Shown piece by piece: positions 52,842-63,972 of a stretch of DNA of 64,000 nucleotides. The number at the start of each line of letters is the position of its first letter. The first letter of the stretch is position 1. The position numbers and the translations under genes were made by a program. Origin of the DNA: Thermofilum uzonense (GTDB taxonomy: Archaea; Thermoproteota; Thermoprotei; Thermofilales; Thermofilaceae). The stretch lies in contig NZ_CP009961.1 in assembly GCF_000993805.1 (NCBI RefSeq), positions 1,547,989 to 1,611,988 of the forward strand, written 5' to 3'. The notes beneath the pieces are model-generated. The model was not told the DNA's origin. It made no database searches and saw nothing but the letters and a program-made list of their open reading frames with translations.

Positions 52842-53546
52842 ATGCAGGTTAAAATAAGATATCTTTCCCTGTTCCGCGATCTCGTCGGTAAAGGGGATGA
52901 AGTCCTCGAGATACAAGGCCAGGAGGCTACAGTGAAAACTGTTCTAGACCTCGTACTCGAGAGGCATCCATCTCTAAAAGATTATTTCGAAGCCGGAGAA
53001 ATCATAATAGTTAACAACGGGAGAGTACTCCAAGTTTCAGATAAAGTCGCAGCAGACTCAGAGCTCATACTAATGCCACCAGTTTCGGGCGGCTCGCCCT
53101 ATGCATTCATTGATCGGGTAGACCCCGTCCTTATTCTTGACGGCCTTCTTAAAGCTCTTGATGACGGTGCCGGAGCCGTAGCCATATTTATAGGCAGGGT
53201 CAAAGGGAAGGTTCAAGGGAAAAGCGTCAATGAGCTCTACTACGAGGCACTAGAGCCCTTGGCTACATCCACCCTTACAAGCATAGGAGAAGAGGAGGCT
53301 AAAAAACACTCGTTGATATACTCGACAATCTACCACAAGAAGGGTTCTGCCAAGCCGGGTGAGCCTGTCCTATTCATAGGCGTCGCTTCGGAACGTCGCG
53401 ATGTGGCTTTGCGGGCTCTGCGGGACATTCTCGAGAGGGTCAAGCATGAAGTATACGTGTGGAAGCTTGAAAAGCGCGAGGACGGGGAGTTCTGGATACT
53501 GGGTGACGGGAGGAGGATTCCTAGACCCTATTCTGCTCACCCTTAA
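52842..53546 (+). CDS. Fused molybdopterin synthase MoaD-MoaE
   Basis: 234 residues. Residues 1-84 are a MoaD ubiquitin-like fold ([31 protein letters not shown]); the normally C-terminal Gly-Gly is at 83-84, followed directly by [15 protein letters not shown], the start of MoaE. The MoaE part has [46 protein letters not shown] and the catalytic lysines in [21 protein letters not shown]. It puts two sulfurs on precursor Z to make molybdopterin. MoaD must have a free Gly-Gly end to carry sulfur, so this protein presumably needs cleavage. Just downstream of the M20 gene; convergent with moaC by a 26-nt overlap. Confidence 0.93.
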   Translation: MQVKIRYLSLFRDLVGKGDEVLEIQGQEATVKTVLDLVLERHPSLKDYFEAGEIIIVNNGRVLQVSDKVAADSELILMPPVSGGSPYAFIDRVDPVLILDGLLKALDDGAGAVAIFIGRVKGKVQGKSVNELYYEALEPLATSTLTSIGEEEAKKHSLIYSTIYHKKGSAKPGEPVLFIGVASERRDVALRALRDILERVKHEVYVWKLEKREDGEFWILGDGRRIPRPYSAHP

Positions 53547-53982
53547 CCTTCTCTAAAACTCTTATTTCCTGGATAATCGTGTGAGGATATTGCCCCCTTT
53601 CGTCTTTTTCCAGCGCTTTCACCATGTCCCATATAGTTAGTAATGCTATGCTTACGCCCGTTAAAGCCTCCATTTCCACCCCTGTTTGCGCCGTAGTCTT
53701 AACGGTTACAACTGCCTCTACGCCCCGCTCGTCCAAATTAAAGTCTACAGATACAGACGTTATTGGAATGGGATGGCAGAGAGGTAGTGTTTCCCACGTC
53801 CGTTTAACGGCAAGTATGGCAGCCGTGCGTGCCACGTTTAAAACGTCGCCTTTCGGGACTCGACCCTCGATTATCGCCTGAAGCGTCTCAGGTTTCAGAC
53901 GTATGTATCCCCTTGCGGTTGCCTCACGGTAAACCGCGGGTTTCTCCGTAATATCAACCATTCTTACTTCTCTCCCACTCAT
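53521..53982 (-). CDS. moaC: Cyclic pyranopterin monophosphate synthase MoaC
   Basis: 153 residues: [85 protein letters not shown] and IRVLEKVKG. These are all MoaC signatures, including the active-site [13 protein letters not shown] and CHP. With MoaA it makes the first pterin intermediate of molybdenum/tungsten cofactor. It follows moaB with a 4-nt overlap on the same strand. Confidence 0.97.
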   Translation of the reverse strand: MSGREVRMVDITEKPAVYREATARGYIRLKPETLQAIIEGRVPKGDVLNVARTAAILAVKRTWETLPLCHPIPITSVSVDFNLDERGVEAVVTVKTTAQTGVEMEALTGVSIALLTIWDMVKALEKDERGQYPHTIIQEIRVLEKVKGEQNRV

Positions 53983-54512
53983 AGTTTTCGCCTAGCCAGT
54001 GCTATTATATGGCCCGCCTCAGGACAGATAAGTTTTCTGAGCGCTGTCTCCACAGCTGTCGGAGAGCCAGGCAGGAGGAAAAAGACTTTCCCTGCAACCA
54101 GACCCGCGGTAGCGTTTGAGAGAAAACTAGAAGACCCCGCCTCTTGAAAGCTTATTCCTCTGAATACATCTCCAAAGCCTTCGAGCTCTTTATCAAACAG
54201 TGGTCTTAAAGTTTGGACGGTTATATCGTCAGGTGTTGGACCAGTGCCCCCACTGAATATAATAGCGTCCACGTCTTTGTCTTCGATGAGATTCAGGGCG
54301 GTCGCCAGGAGTAACCGTGGGCTGTCGGGGATAAGGACGTATCTAGTGAGCTGGTGTCCAGTAGACGTTATGACTTCCTTTGCGATATTAAATGAAATGT
54401 CTTCAAACTCTTCTCCTATTCTCAACGCATGATACCTTGATGTACTTATAGTCACGAAAGCAAATCTCACGCTTTTAGGTGCTTCTTTCTTATGAATCTC
54501 ACTAGTTTTCAT
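53979..54512 (-). CDS. moaB: Molybdopterin adenylyltransferase MoaB/MogA
   Basis: 177 residues from the ATG at 54512; an in-frame ATG 27 bp upstream is disfavoured by the TATA-like AATAATATAATG about 33-45 bp upstream of this start. Motifs: [51 protein letters not shown], and [28 protein letters not shown]. It adenylates molybdopterin before metal insertion. The transcript continues into moaC, with a 4-nt overlap (ATGA). With the fused moaD-moaE on the facing strand, a compact molybdopterin locus. Tungsten rather than molybdenum is likely in such anaerobes. Confidence 0.93.
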   Translation of the reverse strand: MKTSEIHKKEAPKSVRFAFVTISTSRYHALRIGEEFEDISFNIAKEVITSTGHQLTRYVLIPDSPRLLLATALNLIEDKDVDAIIFSGGTGPTPDDITVQTLRPLFDKELEGFGDVFRGISFQEAGSSSFLSNATAGLVAGKVFFLLPGSPTAVETALRKLICPEAGHIIALARRKL

Positions 54513-54609
54513 CTTTAAAGCCTTACAGCTAAAAGTCATTAGGTCACATTATATTATTTTTGAGGACATCACAAGTCGTTTATATAGGGCCGGGTGTCCT
54601 ACTATTTTT

Positions 54610-55236
54610 GTGGCCGAGTCTCGGGAGGAACGGATCACTGGTAAGGGAAACGATGTAGCTGAGGAGCCATTGAGAGAAGTTTTTACAGGGGAACTGAGAG
54701 GGGTAGATATCATCGTATGTGATAGAGAAGGTGTGACACAACTGTATAGACGCGGTTATGGCTTTACAGAGGGAGAGTGTCTCAAATTATCGCTGCTTGA
54801 AGCAGCATATCTTCTCTACAGGGGGCTTCTAACAGTAAAGGATTCTAGTGGTAAGGAGCTAAACTTTGAGGAACTCCTTCGCCTGGGTGGTGAATACGAC
54901 CCCGAGTTTTGGACAAGGCTGAATGTCTACACAGATCTCAGAAACAGAGCCCTGGTCGTGATGCCAGGTGTACATAATCTAGAATTTCTCCTGGACTGGA
55001 AGAGAAAGACCAAGACCAAAAGGTACCTTATTAGGGTTGTTAAGGAGGGAACCAGGCTGAGCTTCAGAGAGTTTGAAGAGATGTTCCGAAGGGCTTTAGA
55101 GAGTGATAGAGAGCTTGTAATGGCAATAGTTGATAAAGAGGGAGTTATATCATACTACATAGTCGAAGGTGTTTTACGTGAAGGACTCCCGGAGTTTGAA
55201 GATAGTGACGAGGTACAAGTTGAACAAGAAGGATAA
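54610..55236 (+). CDS. tRNA-splicing endonuclease, non-catalytic (structural) subunit
   Basis: 208 residues from a GTG. The fold order is recognisable: an N-terminal domain with LSLLEAAYLLYRGLLTVKDSS, then the nuclease-fold domain FWTRLNVYTDLRNRALVVMP, KRYLIRVVKEGTRLSFREFEEMFRRAL and LVMAIVDKEGVISYYIVEGV. Compared with catalytic subunits (Tyr before the pocket; His in HxxYLVHV; Lys in SVRKxLVLA), the Tyr is replaced, His becomes Lys/Arg in KTKRYLIRVV, and Lys becomes Arg in ESDRELVMA. So it is a pairing subunit of the heteromeric enzyme. The catalytic subunit is elsewhere. It overlaps the next gene by 32 nt. Confidence 0.72.
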   Translation: MAESREERITGKGNDVAEEPLREVFTGELRGVDIIVCDREGVTQLYRRGYGFTEGECLKLSLLEAAYLLYRGLLTVKDSSGKELNFEELLRLGGEYDPEFWTRLNVYTDLRNRALVVMPGVHNLEFLLDWKRKTKTKRYLIRVVKEGTRLSFREFEEMFRRALESDRELVMAIVDKEGVISYYIVEGVLREGLPEFEDSDEVQVEQEG

Positions 55237-55705
55237 GAAAAGTTTGGTCGAGGAGGCTGCAACTTCTATAGGAGAAGAATTTGCGAAGAAGATTGAGGAA
55301 GCAGAGCAAGTAGAGATAGCTAAAATCAAGTCAGAAAATGTAGAAGAGGTATACCTTGTTAATGGCATCATCTCCGCGATTAGATTTTCAGGTATAGGGC
55401 TAATACCCAGCCTATTCTATCTCTACAAAATGGGACTACGAGTAAATTTTCCATCAGTATATGTTGATTCAGGCGCAGTCCCTCATATCTTGAATGGTGC
55501 AGATGTTATGATACCTGGCATCAAGAGAATCGAAGGCTCATTTGGGGCTGGGGAGAGGGTGCTTGTAAGGGAGCTGGGAGGATCTAGGGTAATAGCTATT
55601 GGGCTTTCACTAGTCTCCTCGGATGACATCGCTGGCAAACAAAAGGGTAAGGGTATAAGGAACTTACATTATCTTGGAGACGAGATATGGAAGATGTCTT
55701 CATGA
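55205..55705 (+). CDS. PUA-domain RNA-binding protein (Tma20/MCT-1-like)
   Basis: 166 residues from a GTG at 55205 (VTRYKLNKKDKKSL), which matches the usual start of the family; the frame is open 36 bp further. It overlaps the endonuclease gene by 32 nt. A 75-residue N-terminal domain is followed by a PUA domain (PSVYVDSGAVPHILNGADVMIPGI, GAGERVLVRELG, IAIGLSLVSSDDIAGKQKGKGIRNLHYLGDEIWK). The C-terminal GKGxxxxHYLGDxxW is typical of archaeal relatives of Tma20/MCT-1, linked to ribosome and translation start factors. RNA target unknown. Confidence 0.85.
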   Translation: MTRYKLNKKDKKSLVEEAATSIGEEFAKKIEEAEQVEIAKIKSENVEEVYLVNGIISAIRFSGIGLIPSLFYLYKMGLRVNFPSVYVDSGAVPHILNGADVMIPGIKRIEGSFGAGERVLVRELGGSRVIAIGLSLVSSDDIAGKQKGKGIRNLHYLGDEIWKMSS

Positions 55706-55729
55706 AGGGGCTGAAAAGGCAGATAAGGT

Positions 55730-57646
55730 TTATACTACTCTTATAGCCTCGGCATTCTGCGGTGCAAGGACGTTGAAGGTGAGATGTGTCTTCTTCTTGA
55801 ACCACTCGCTTAGAAGATATGACTGGAATTCAGCAATCTTGCCTTTCTCGCCGTGGTTTAGGATCACCGTTCGTGGAGTAGGCTCTATTCTTCTGAGGTA
55901 GGCTTCCAACTGCCTTCTATCGCTGTGCCCCGAGAACCCTTCAACCCTATAGATGCTCATCTTTAACTCCTTGGTTATGATTTTTCCATCTTCTATGAAG
56001 GTAAGCTTTCTCAGGCCCTGAAGTATTTTCCTTCCAAGTGTCCCTTCTACCTGGTAGCTAACGAACACAAGGCTGCTGTTCGGGTCATCTGCAAGAAGTT
56101 TCAAGTATTCGAGGACGGGGCCTCCTGTCAGCATTCCGGAGGTAGCGAGTATCACTGCTGGTCTAGTCCCTACAACCTCCTCCTTATTCTCACCTCGATA
56201 TATGTGTATATTCTCGGAGGTGAAGGGGTTCTGGTCATTGTATATCTGGTTCCTTACAGCCTGAGAGAGATACTCGGGGAAAGTCATGTGAACTGCTGAG
56301 ACCTCGTCTATCATGCCCTCGATAAATATTGGTATAGGCGGAATCAGTTTATTTCTGATCAGGTTTAGGATTGCAAGTAATACTTCCTGGGCTCTCCCGA
56401 CCGCTAATACGGGTATCAGAGTTATTCCTCCCTTATCGATCGTCTCCTTTATTATCTTGCCTAGCTCAAGCACCGCTTCCTCCTCACTGGGAAGCAGATC
56501 GCTCTTACTTCCATATGTTGTCTCCATGATCAGGATTTCTGCGCGTGGAAACTTTGTGTGTGCAGGGTCGAGTAGCATGGTTCGTGCGAACTTTATGTCT
56601 CCCGTGTAGATGAGGTTTACCAGACCCTCACCGATGTGGAGATGTATTAGGGATGAGCCTAGAATATGTCCGGATCTATAGAGCGTGAGCCTTATCTCTG
56701 GAGCTATGTCTGTCACTTCTCCATAGCTGAGAGTATACGTGTGGAGTATGACGGAAGCTATCTCTCGTGCTGAGTATATTTGGGGTTTACCTTCTCGCTC
56801 AGCGACCTTTATATAATCTTCGAATAAAAGCTTGGCGAGGTGTAGTGTGGGCTCCGTCATGTAAACCGGGCCTTTATAGCCATACTTGAAGAGTACTGGA
56901 AGCGCTCCAACGTGGTCAAGGTGTGCGTGGGTTATTACGACTGCGTCTAAGTTCTGAGGGTCGAATTCAGGCAGGTCAAATAGTGGGAGCTCGTCTCCCC
57001 CACTCGTGGGTTTGAGGCCAGCATCTAGGAGTATGTTGGACTCTGGAGTCTGGACAAGGACTGCGCTTCTGCCTACTTCTTGAAATGCTCCAAGTGAGAC
57101 TATTCTTACGCGATCGGTCTCGAAGAGTGGCGTTCTATACACATTGTTTCCTAACTCCTTGAGGAATCTCCGCCTATAATCTACCTCTGCGCGATATATG
57201 TCCCGGATCTCTTTAATGCTTCGGCTCACGACGGGAGGTCTGCGCAGAACTCTTGGGTACCATAGTGTTTCCACGAAGATCCTTGTAAGAATGTTTGGAT
57301 CCACCTTTTCCGGTGAAAGGAGTTCTATCTCGACTTCACCTATAGATTCATTGAAGTAAAGATCTTTTAGGCCAGCTTCACGTGGTATGAGCGAAGATAT
57401 GATTTCACGTGAAGTCTCTTCTTGGAGCCTGGATTTTTCATCTCCTCTAACTATCACCCTCTTTCGAAGAGTCTTTGCTATTCTCTTGATCAACTCGCTA
57501 TCGTTATCTAAGAAGATCTGAGGTCGCCTAGTGTATATGGCTATTTTAGGTCCTTCAAAGTCTATCTTAGTAATCTCTGCATTGGGCGGTACATTGCTAA
57601 ATATAGCCTCTCTAACCTCTCGGGCCACAGACGTTATGGTTTCCAA
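55730..57646 (-). CDS. fttA: FttA/aCPSF1 beta-CASP ribonuclease (transcription termination factor)
   Basis: 638 residues from a TTG. Two KH domains (residues about 1-150) precede a metallo-beta-lactamase domain with the zinc motif THAHLDHVGALP and a beta-CASP domain (LIPVLAVGRAQEVLLAILNLIR, ATSGMLTGGPVLEYL, GFSGHSDRRQLEAYLRR and ILNHGE). This archaeal orthologue of eukaryotic CPSF73 cuts nascent RNA and ends transcription. The length is standard for aCPSF1. A short AT-rich space separates it from the proteasome gene upstream on the same strand. Confidence 0.97.
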   Translation of the reverse strand: METITSVAREVREAIFSNVPPNAEITKIDFEGPKIAIYTRRPQIFLDNDSELIKRIAKTLRKRVIVRGDEKSRLQEETSREIISSLIPREAGLKDLYFNESIGEVEIELLSPEKVDPNILTRIFVETLWYPRVLRRPPVVSRSIKEIRDIYRAEVDYRRRFLKELGNNVYRTPLFETDRVRIVSLGAFQEVGRSAVLVQTPESNILLDAGLKPTSGGDELPLFDLPEFDPQNLDAVVITHAHLDHVGALPVLFKYGYKGPVYMTEPTLHLAKLLFEDYIKVAEREGKPQIYSAREIASVILHTYTLSYGEVTDIAPEIRLTLYRSGHILGSSLIHLHIGEGLVNLIYTGDIKFARTMLLDPAHTKFPRAEILIMETTYGSKSDLLPSEEEAVLELGKIIKETIDKGGITLIPVLAVGRAQEVLLAILNLIRNKLIPPIPIFIEGMIDEVSAVHMTFPEYLSQAVRNQIYNDQNPFTSENIHIYRGENKEEVVGTRPAVILATSGMLTGGPVLEYLKLLADDPNSSLVFVSYQVEGTLGRKILQGLRKLTFIEDGKIITKELKMSIYRVEGFSGHSDRRQLEAYLRRIEPTPRTVILNHGEKGKIAEFQSYLLSEWFKKKTHLTFNVLAPQNAEAIRVV

Positions 57647-57757
57647 AATGGTTCACCGGGAAAAACAATAGGACAGTGAATTCGCAAACCATATGAAGTT
57701 AATAAACCTTTTCTTTTTATTCGTAGAAGTCTAATAGAAGCTTTCCACAGCAACGAG

Positions 57758-58366
57758 TTAAGTTCGCTTAAAAGTTATTCCTTCTTCTGTTATAGTTGCC
57801 ACGTCAACTCCCTCCCCGCTTCCAGGATCACGGGCTAAGGCTGTATGAACCGCTCTAATTGCGAGTTTTACAGCATCCTCTAAAGACAGGTCTTCGCGAT
57901 ACTCTTGTTCTAGCATTGCAACGGCGTAGGGGGAGCCTGAGCCTGTAGCTGTGAATTTCTCGCGAGTTACAGTGCCAAGCCAGTCAACCGAGTATAGGGA
58001 GGGCCCCTCCTCCTTATCAAGCCCACCTATGAGCATTTGTACCATGAGGATGGGTCTATAGGTGAAGAGTATTAATGAGGCAAGTGTGGCTAAGCTCTTC
58101 ACAGATATGCGTTCGCCGTTCGTGGCCTTGTAATAGCCAGCCTCGACTTTCAAACGGTCGATAAGTTGCTGGGCATCACCAACAGTGCCTGCAATAGTTA
58201 CAGCTACGTGTGAGTCTATTTCCAGGATCTTCCATACATGCTTACTGGCAATAAAATAACCGCTTGTAGCCCGCCTGTCAGCGGCGAGAACTACGAAGTC
58301 TCTACCCGTTAAACCTACGGTGGTAGTACCCTTCAGCACGCCTGGCGGAAGCTTCTGTTGCATCAT
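57758..58366 (-). CDS. psmB: 20S proteasome beta subunit
   Basis: 202 residues. A propeptide of about 13 residues ([13 protein letters not shown]) ends before the catalytic threonine in [19 protein letters not shown]. The active-site Asp (AADRRAT) and Lys (ASKHVWKI) are present, as is the later [12 protein letters not shown] with Ser. The N-terminal nucleophile attacks peptide bonds inside the 20S barrel. A second Met lies 3 bp in. It and UPF0179 diverge with 46 bp between starts. A partner ATPase, Cdc48, is in this window. Confidence 0.95.
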   Translation of the reverse strand: MMQQKLPPGVLKGTTTVGLTGRDFVVLAADRRATSGYFIASKHVWKILEIDSHVAVTIAGTVGDAQQLIDRLKVEAGYYKATNGERISVKSLATLASLILFTYRPILMVQMLIGGLDKEEGPSLYSVDWLGTVTREKFTATGSGSPYAVAMLEQEYREDLSLEDAVKLAIRAVHTALARDPGSGEGVDVATITEEGITFKRT

Positions 58367-58412
58367 AAGCGTTCAAGCTTAAAAGGGGGCTGCCCGATAT
58401 AAAAACCACACT

Positions 58413-58877
58413 ATGCGCCGAACAGTCACAATGGTTACCCCTTTGATAGCTAAGCCCGGGACTATATTCCAGCCCTACGTAACCTCGAAGTGTATAGAAT
58501 GTCAGTTTTTCAATGCTTGTATTGGTAATCTAAGGCCGTTAGCAAACTACAAAGTTGTGAACATCCGGAAACACGCAGTGTATTGTCCAGCCTTAGCTGA
58601 GGAGTTAATTACCGTTGAGGTAGAAGAGCTTCCAGTAAAAATCCTTGTTGATTTACGGGACGCGATGCCTGGAGCCGTCATACGTTATAGGAAGCCGGGA
58701 TGTCAAGAGAACAGTGAAGATTGTGATCCTCCCTACTTAGAGGAGGGAGAAAGGATACGGATATTAAGAGAGGTTGAAAAGAAGAATAATCTGTCAATTG
58801 TTGAGGTTGAATTTATTGACCCGCCTCACCCTCGGCTTTGGATTCGGGCTCGGAGGAAGCTCCTTGGGAAACGGTAG
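58413..58877 (+). CDS. UPF0179 family protein
   Basis: 154 residues. The family core is visible: KCIECQFFNACIGNLRPLANYKVVNIRKHAVYCPAL, four cysteines that could bind zinc or an Fe-S cluster, followed by VEVEELPVKILVDLRDAMPGAVIRYRKPGC. UPF0179 (COG1931/PF03684) is archaeal and of unknown function. Its last 65 nt overlap the convergent FKBP gene. Confidence 0.9.
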   Translation: MRRTVTMVTPLIAKPGTIFQPYVTSKCIECQFFNACIGNLRPLANYKVVNIRKHAVYCPALAEELITVEVEELPVKILVDLRDAMPGAVIRYRKPGCQENSEDCDPPYLEEGERIRILREVEKKNNLSIVEVEFIDPPHPRLWIRARRKLLGKR

Positions 58878-59598
58878 CCTGGGATTGTGTCTGCGTAGCT
58901 TCTTTTTCCTGCTGTATTTCAAACTTGAAAATAACTTTGACTGTTCTTATGTTAGGCAGATATTTTTGGAGGTCCCTTATGAACGCGTTCATGAGATGAT
59001 AGGAGTTCTCATGTAGAAGAGTTGTAGCTGGAACTGTTAAGAGAGCTTCTCCATCCTTGGCTTCGACGTTTATCTCGTTTCGAGGAATTCCCCTAAACCA
59101 TCTATGGAATAATTCACGAATTTTTTCATCGTCTCCCGTGATGTTTTTCTCAACTTTCAGAACGGCTTTGACTTTTTTCCCGGCGAACGGATGATTAAAG
59201 TCGACGGTTACTCGTCCTCCGCCGACCCTGACTATTCTTCCTCTCTGGCCTCCCACTTGAACCTCTTCCCCAACCCTCGGTATAACTCCTTGTCTTGTAA
59301 ATTCACGAGCAGGGATAACTTTGATGTTCTTAGGGTCTTTCTCTCCGAAGGCTTGAGAGGGTTCGAGAATGACCTCTTTTGTCTCGCCCTCTTTAAGCTC
59401 GCGTAAGGCATCCTCAATAGGCTTAAAGAGTACTCCTTCACCTACAATTACAAGCTCCGGCTCAAAAATGTTCTGTGAAGAAAGGTTGTGCTCCTTGGCA
59501 ACTTCTTCTATCGTGGTGTCTATCACTCTTTCTCCTGTGTCCTCTAGTACGCTAATGGTGTAGTTTACCAGCAGGAACTGCTTTGACTCAGTGCTCAA
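58813..59598 (-). CDS. FKBP-type peptidyl-prolyl isomerase (SlyD-like)
   Basis: 261 residues from a TTG at 59598 with GGTGGGAG just before it; an in-frame TTG 24 bp upstream is less likely. The N-terminal FKBP domain (FLLVNYTISVLEDTGERVIDTT, IVGEGVLFKPIEDALRELKEGETKEVILEP, AFGEKDP) contains an insert-in-flap domain as in SlyD (VEVQVGGQRGRIVRVGGGRVTVDFNHPFAGKKV). A C-terminal 90-residue region (DDEKIRELFHRWFRG..., LTVPATTLLHENSYHLMNAFIRDL) is typical of archaeal long FKBPs and acts as a chaperone part. The end is Gln/Ser/Glu-rich and overlaps UPF0179 by 65 nt. Confidence 0.93.
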   Translation of the reverse strand: MSTESKQFLLVNYTISVLEDTGERVIDTTIEEVAKEHNLSSQNIFEPELVIVGEGVLFKPIEDALRELKEGETKEVILEPSQAFGEKDPKNIKVIPAREFTRQGVIPRVGEEVQVGGQRGRIVRVGGGRVTVDFNHPFAGKKVKAVLKVEKNITGDDEKIRELFHRWFRGIPRNEINVEAKDGEALLTVPATTLLHENSYHLMNAFIRDLQKYLPNIRTVKVIFKFEIQQEKEATQTQSQATVSQGASSEPESKAEGEAGQ

Positions 59599-59724
59599 AT
59601 CTCCCACCTCTTTGCCTTTCAAGGTATTACGCTATAAGCTTTGCCATTTCCTGGATTCAGAAAAAATCTTCCCCACTGACAACCTTTTATATAGGGGTGG
59701 GATTGTGAATACAGGTTCTGGTGA

Positions 59725-62193
<2,469 letters not shown>

Positions 62194-62204
<11 letters not shown>

Positions 62205-63234
62205 CCTTAAAGAGCTAGTTGAACCTGTTGCACATGAGTCTGAGTTGTCATCCCTCAGTGGGAAAGTTTTAGCCATAGATGCCTATAATATTCTCTACCA
62301 GTTTTTAGCCACGATACGTCAAAAAGACGGAACCCCGCTACTGGATGCACAAGGTAACATTACAAGCCACCTCAACGGGCTCTTTTATAGAACGATCAAC
62401 TATATAGAGAGTGGTTTAAAACCCGTCTATGTCTTTGATGGCAAACCACCAGAGTTAAAGGCGAAGGAGCTCGAGAAGAGACAGCAAATTAAAGTTGAGG
62501 CCGAGAAAAGATACAGGGAGGCCTTGGAGCGCGGGGAACTTGAAGAAGCCAGAATTTACGCACAGCAAACAAGCAGATTGTCTACGTCGATGGTTGAAGA
62601 TGCTAAAAAGCTCCTCCAATTTATGGGTATCCCTTACGTTCAAGCACCAAGCGAGGGAGAAGCACAAGCAGCTTATATTGTTCAAAAAGGTGACGCATGG
62701 GCGTCTGGAAGCCAGGACTTCGACTCCCTACTCTTCGGGAGTCTTAGGCTTGTACGAAATCTCGCAGTTACCGGCAAGAGAAAGCTTCCGAGGAAAGATG
62801 TATACGTGGAGGTAAAGCCAGAGCTGATAGAGCTAAACGAGCTCTTATCCTACCATGGCATCACACGTGAGCAGTTGATCATTATTGGAATCCTGGTAGG
62901 CACAGATTATAATCCCGGCGGTGTTAAGGGATATGGTGCGAAGAAAGCTCTGAAGCTAGTGAAAGAGCTTAGGAATCCCGAGAAAATCTTCCGCGCGGTT
63001 CCCTGGGAATTCGATGTTCCACCCGAGAAAATCCTCGAGCTTTTCCTAAAGCCGCAAGTAACAGATAACTATACTATAACTTGGAGAGAGCCCGACAAGG
63101 AGGGTGTAAAGAGGCTATTAGTAGATGAACACCAGTTTTCGCTAGAACGTGTTGAGAACGCCTTGGAAAGGCTTGAAAAAGCGTTTAAGATGTACTTCAA
63201 GCAATCATCCCTGGAAAGCTGGTTCGGGTTTTAA
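62194..63234 (+). CDS. fen: Flap endonuclease FEN1, apparently starting at an ACG codon
   Basis: 346 residues if read from ACG at 62194, which stands where the family has the initiating Met: ACG is followed by [27 protein letters not shown] lies 7 bp before it. The first ATG/GTG/TTG in frame is a TTG at 62245, which would drop 17 conserved residues; the frame is closed by a TAA at 62167. Catalytic motifs: [75 protein letters not shown]. The PCNA-binding tail is SSLESWFGF. It cuts flaps at replication and repair. A base-calling error (ATG to ACG) is the simple alternative. Confidence 0.93.
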
Positions 63235-63235
63235 G

Positions 63236-63742
63236 TTGGTTGAGCACGATTTAGGAGTCATTGATGAAATAGTAGCGCGTGGGCATCCGAACATAAAAGC
63301 CAGTCATAGAACCACCCTTGAAATAACCAAAGATGCATGGCTAACACCCAGAGGAGACTGTATAATAGCTGTTTCATCGAACAAGTCTGCTTCTGATCTC
63401 AATCCCCAATTAAAGAAGGCTCTCAAAGACGGACTTTGGCTGGTGTTCATAATATCCGCGCTTAAGATAAACGAGTATGACTACCTTGTAGCTAGGGGCT
63501 CTCCTTCCCTGCTTTTCACGGACTCTAGATCACTAGTGATCCGTAAAAGTAGCTACATTGATGGCAGGACAATAGCCATAAACTCCAATAAAGCAGCGAA
63601 AGACATACACCTGAAAATCCGAGAATACTTGAAAAGTCCCGATGCGACAATCAGGGTACTGCTAATAGCAACAAATAGCCCGGACGCAGTTCTGGCAAAG
63701 CTAGAAGATTTTATAAGAAAAGGTGGGCCGGGAGGGACTTGA
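63236..63742 (+). CDS. DUF371 family protein
   Basis: 168 residues from a TTG (VEHDLGVIDEIVARGHPNIKASHRTTLEITKD), the usual start of DUF371, whose His and Thr residues are conserved in archaea and eukaryotes. KSASDLNPQLKKALKDG and NSNKAAKDIHLKIREYLKSPDA also match. It follows fen1 after 1 bp. The last residues (KGGPGGT) and the TGA are encoded by bases that are also the 3' end of the opposite-strand tRNA-Trp, an overlap of 18 nt. Function unknown. Confidence 0.8.
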   Translation: MVEHDLGVIDEIVARGHPNIKASHRTTLEITKDAWLTPRGDCIIAVSSNKSASDLNPQLKKALKDGLWLVFIISALKINEYDYLVARGSPSLLFTDSRSLVIRKSSYIDGRTIAINSNKAAKDIHLKIREYLKSPDATIRVLLIATNSPDAVLAKLEDFIRKGGPGGT

Positions 63743-63816
63743 ACCCCCGACCTACGGGTCTGGAGCCTCGACCTCTTACTAGAGACCGCCGCTCTACCTA
63801 GCTGAGCTACCGGCCC
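63725..63816 (-). tRNA. tRNA-Trp (anticodon CCA) with a 19-nt intron in the anticodon stem
   Basis: On the reverse strand: acceptor GGGCCGG/CCGGCCC, D-stem GCTC/GAGC, T-arm GGGGG-TTCAAGT-CCCTC with one G-U pair. After removing 63767-63785 the anticodon stem is GCGGG/CCCGT around CTCCAGA (anticodon CCA) and the length is 73 nt. Read without intron removal, no valid stem with a 7-base loop exists. No CCA tail encoded. Confidence 0.9.
63767..63785 (-). other. Non-canonical intron (position 30/31) in tRNA-Trp
   Basis: Bulge-helix-bulge: outer GAG/CTC, central helix CGGC with GTCG, bulges GGT and AGG cut after the second base, and inner CTCT/AGAG with loop AGTA. Cuts fall exactly where removal restores a 5-bp anticodon stem. 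It splits the stem, not the loop. Confidence 0.85.
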
Positions 63817-63917
63817 CCTCAAAGCAACTTACAATCTATACTCATAAACTTTTCTTCGAAGATGCAGCTTCATAGTAAAAAGGTTAAAGCGCCCCGGCCG
63901 GGATTCGAACCCGGGTT

Positions 63918-63935
63918 CTCCGCGCCTACAGGGCT
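63918..63935 (-). other. Non-canonical intron 2 in tRNA-Asp (variable loop, position 45/46)
   Basis: Central helix CCGC with GCGG (all Watson-Crick), identical bulges AGA and AGA, inner stem GCC/GGC with loop CTGTA. Cuts after AG on both sides remove 18 nt and leave a 5-base variable loop. Confidence 0.85.
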
Positions 63936-63956
63936 CTGCGGCTCGACAGGCCGCCA

Positions 63957-63972
63957 CTCCAGGACCAGGTCT
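63957..63972 (-). other. Non-canonical intron 1 in tRNA-Asp (D-arm, position 24/25)
   Basis: Central helix CCAG with CTGG (all Watson-Crick), bulges GAA and AGT, inner stem GAC/GTC with loop CTG. Cleavage after the second bulge base gives a 16-nt intron and restores the D-stem. The outer helix is weak, so the site is a relaxed form. Confidence 0.82.
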
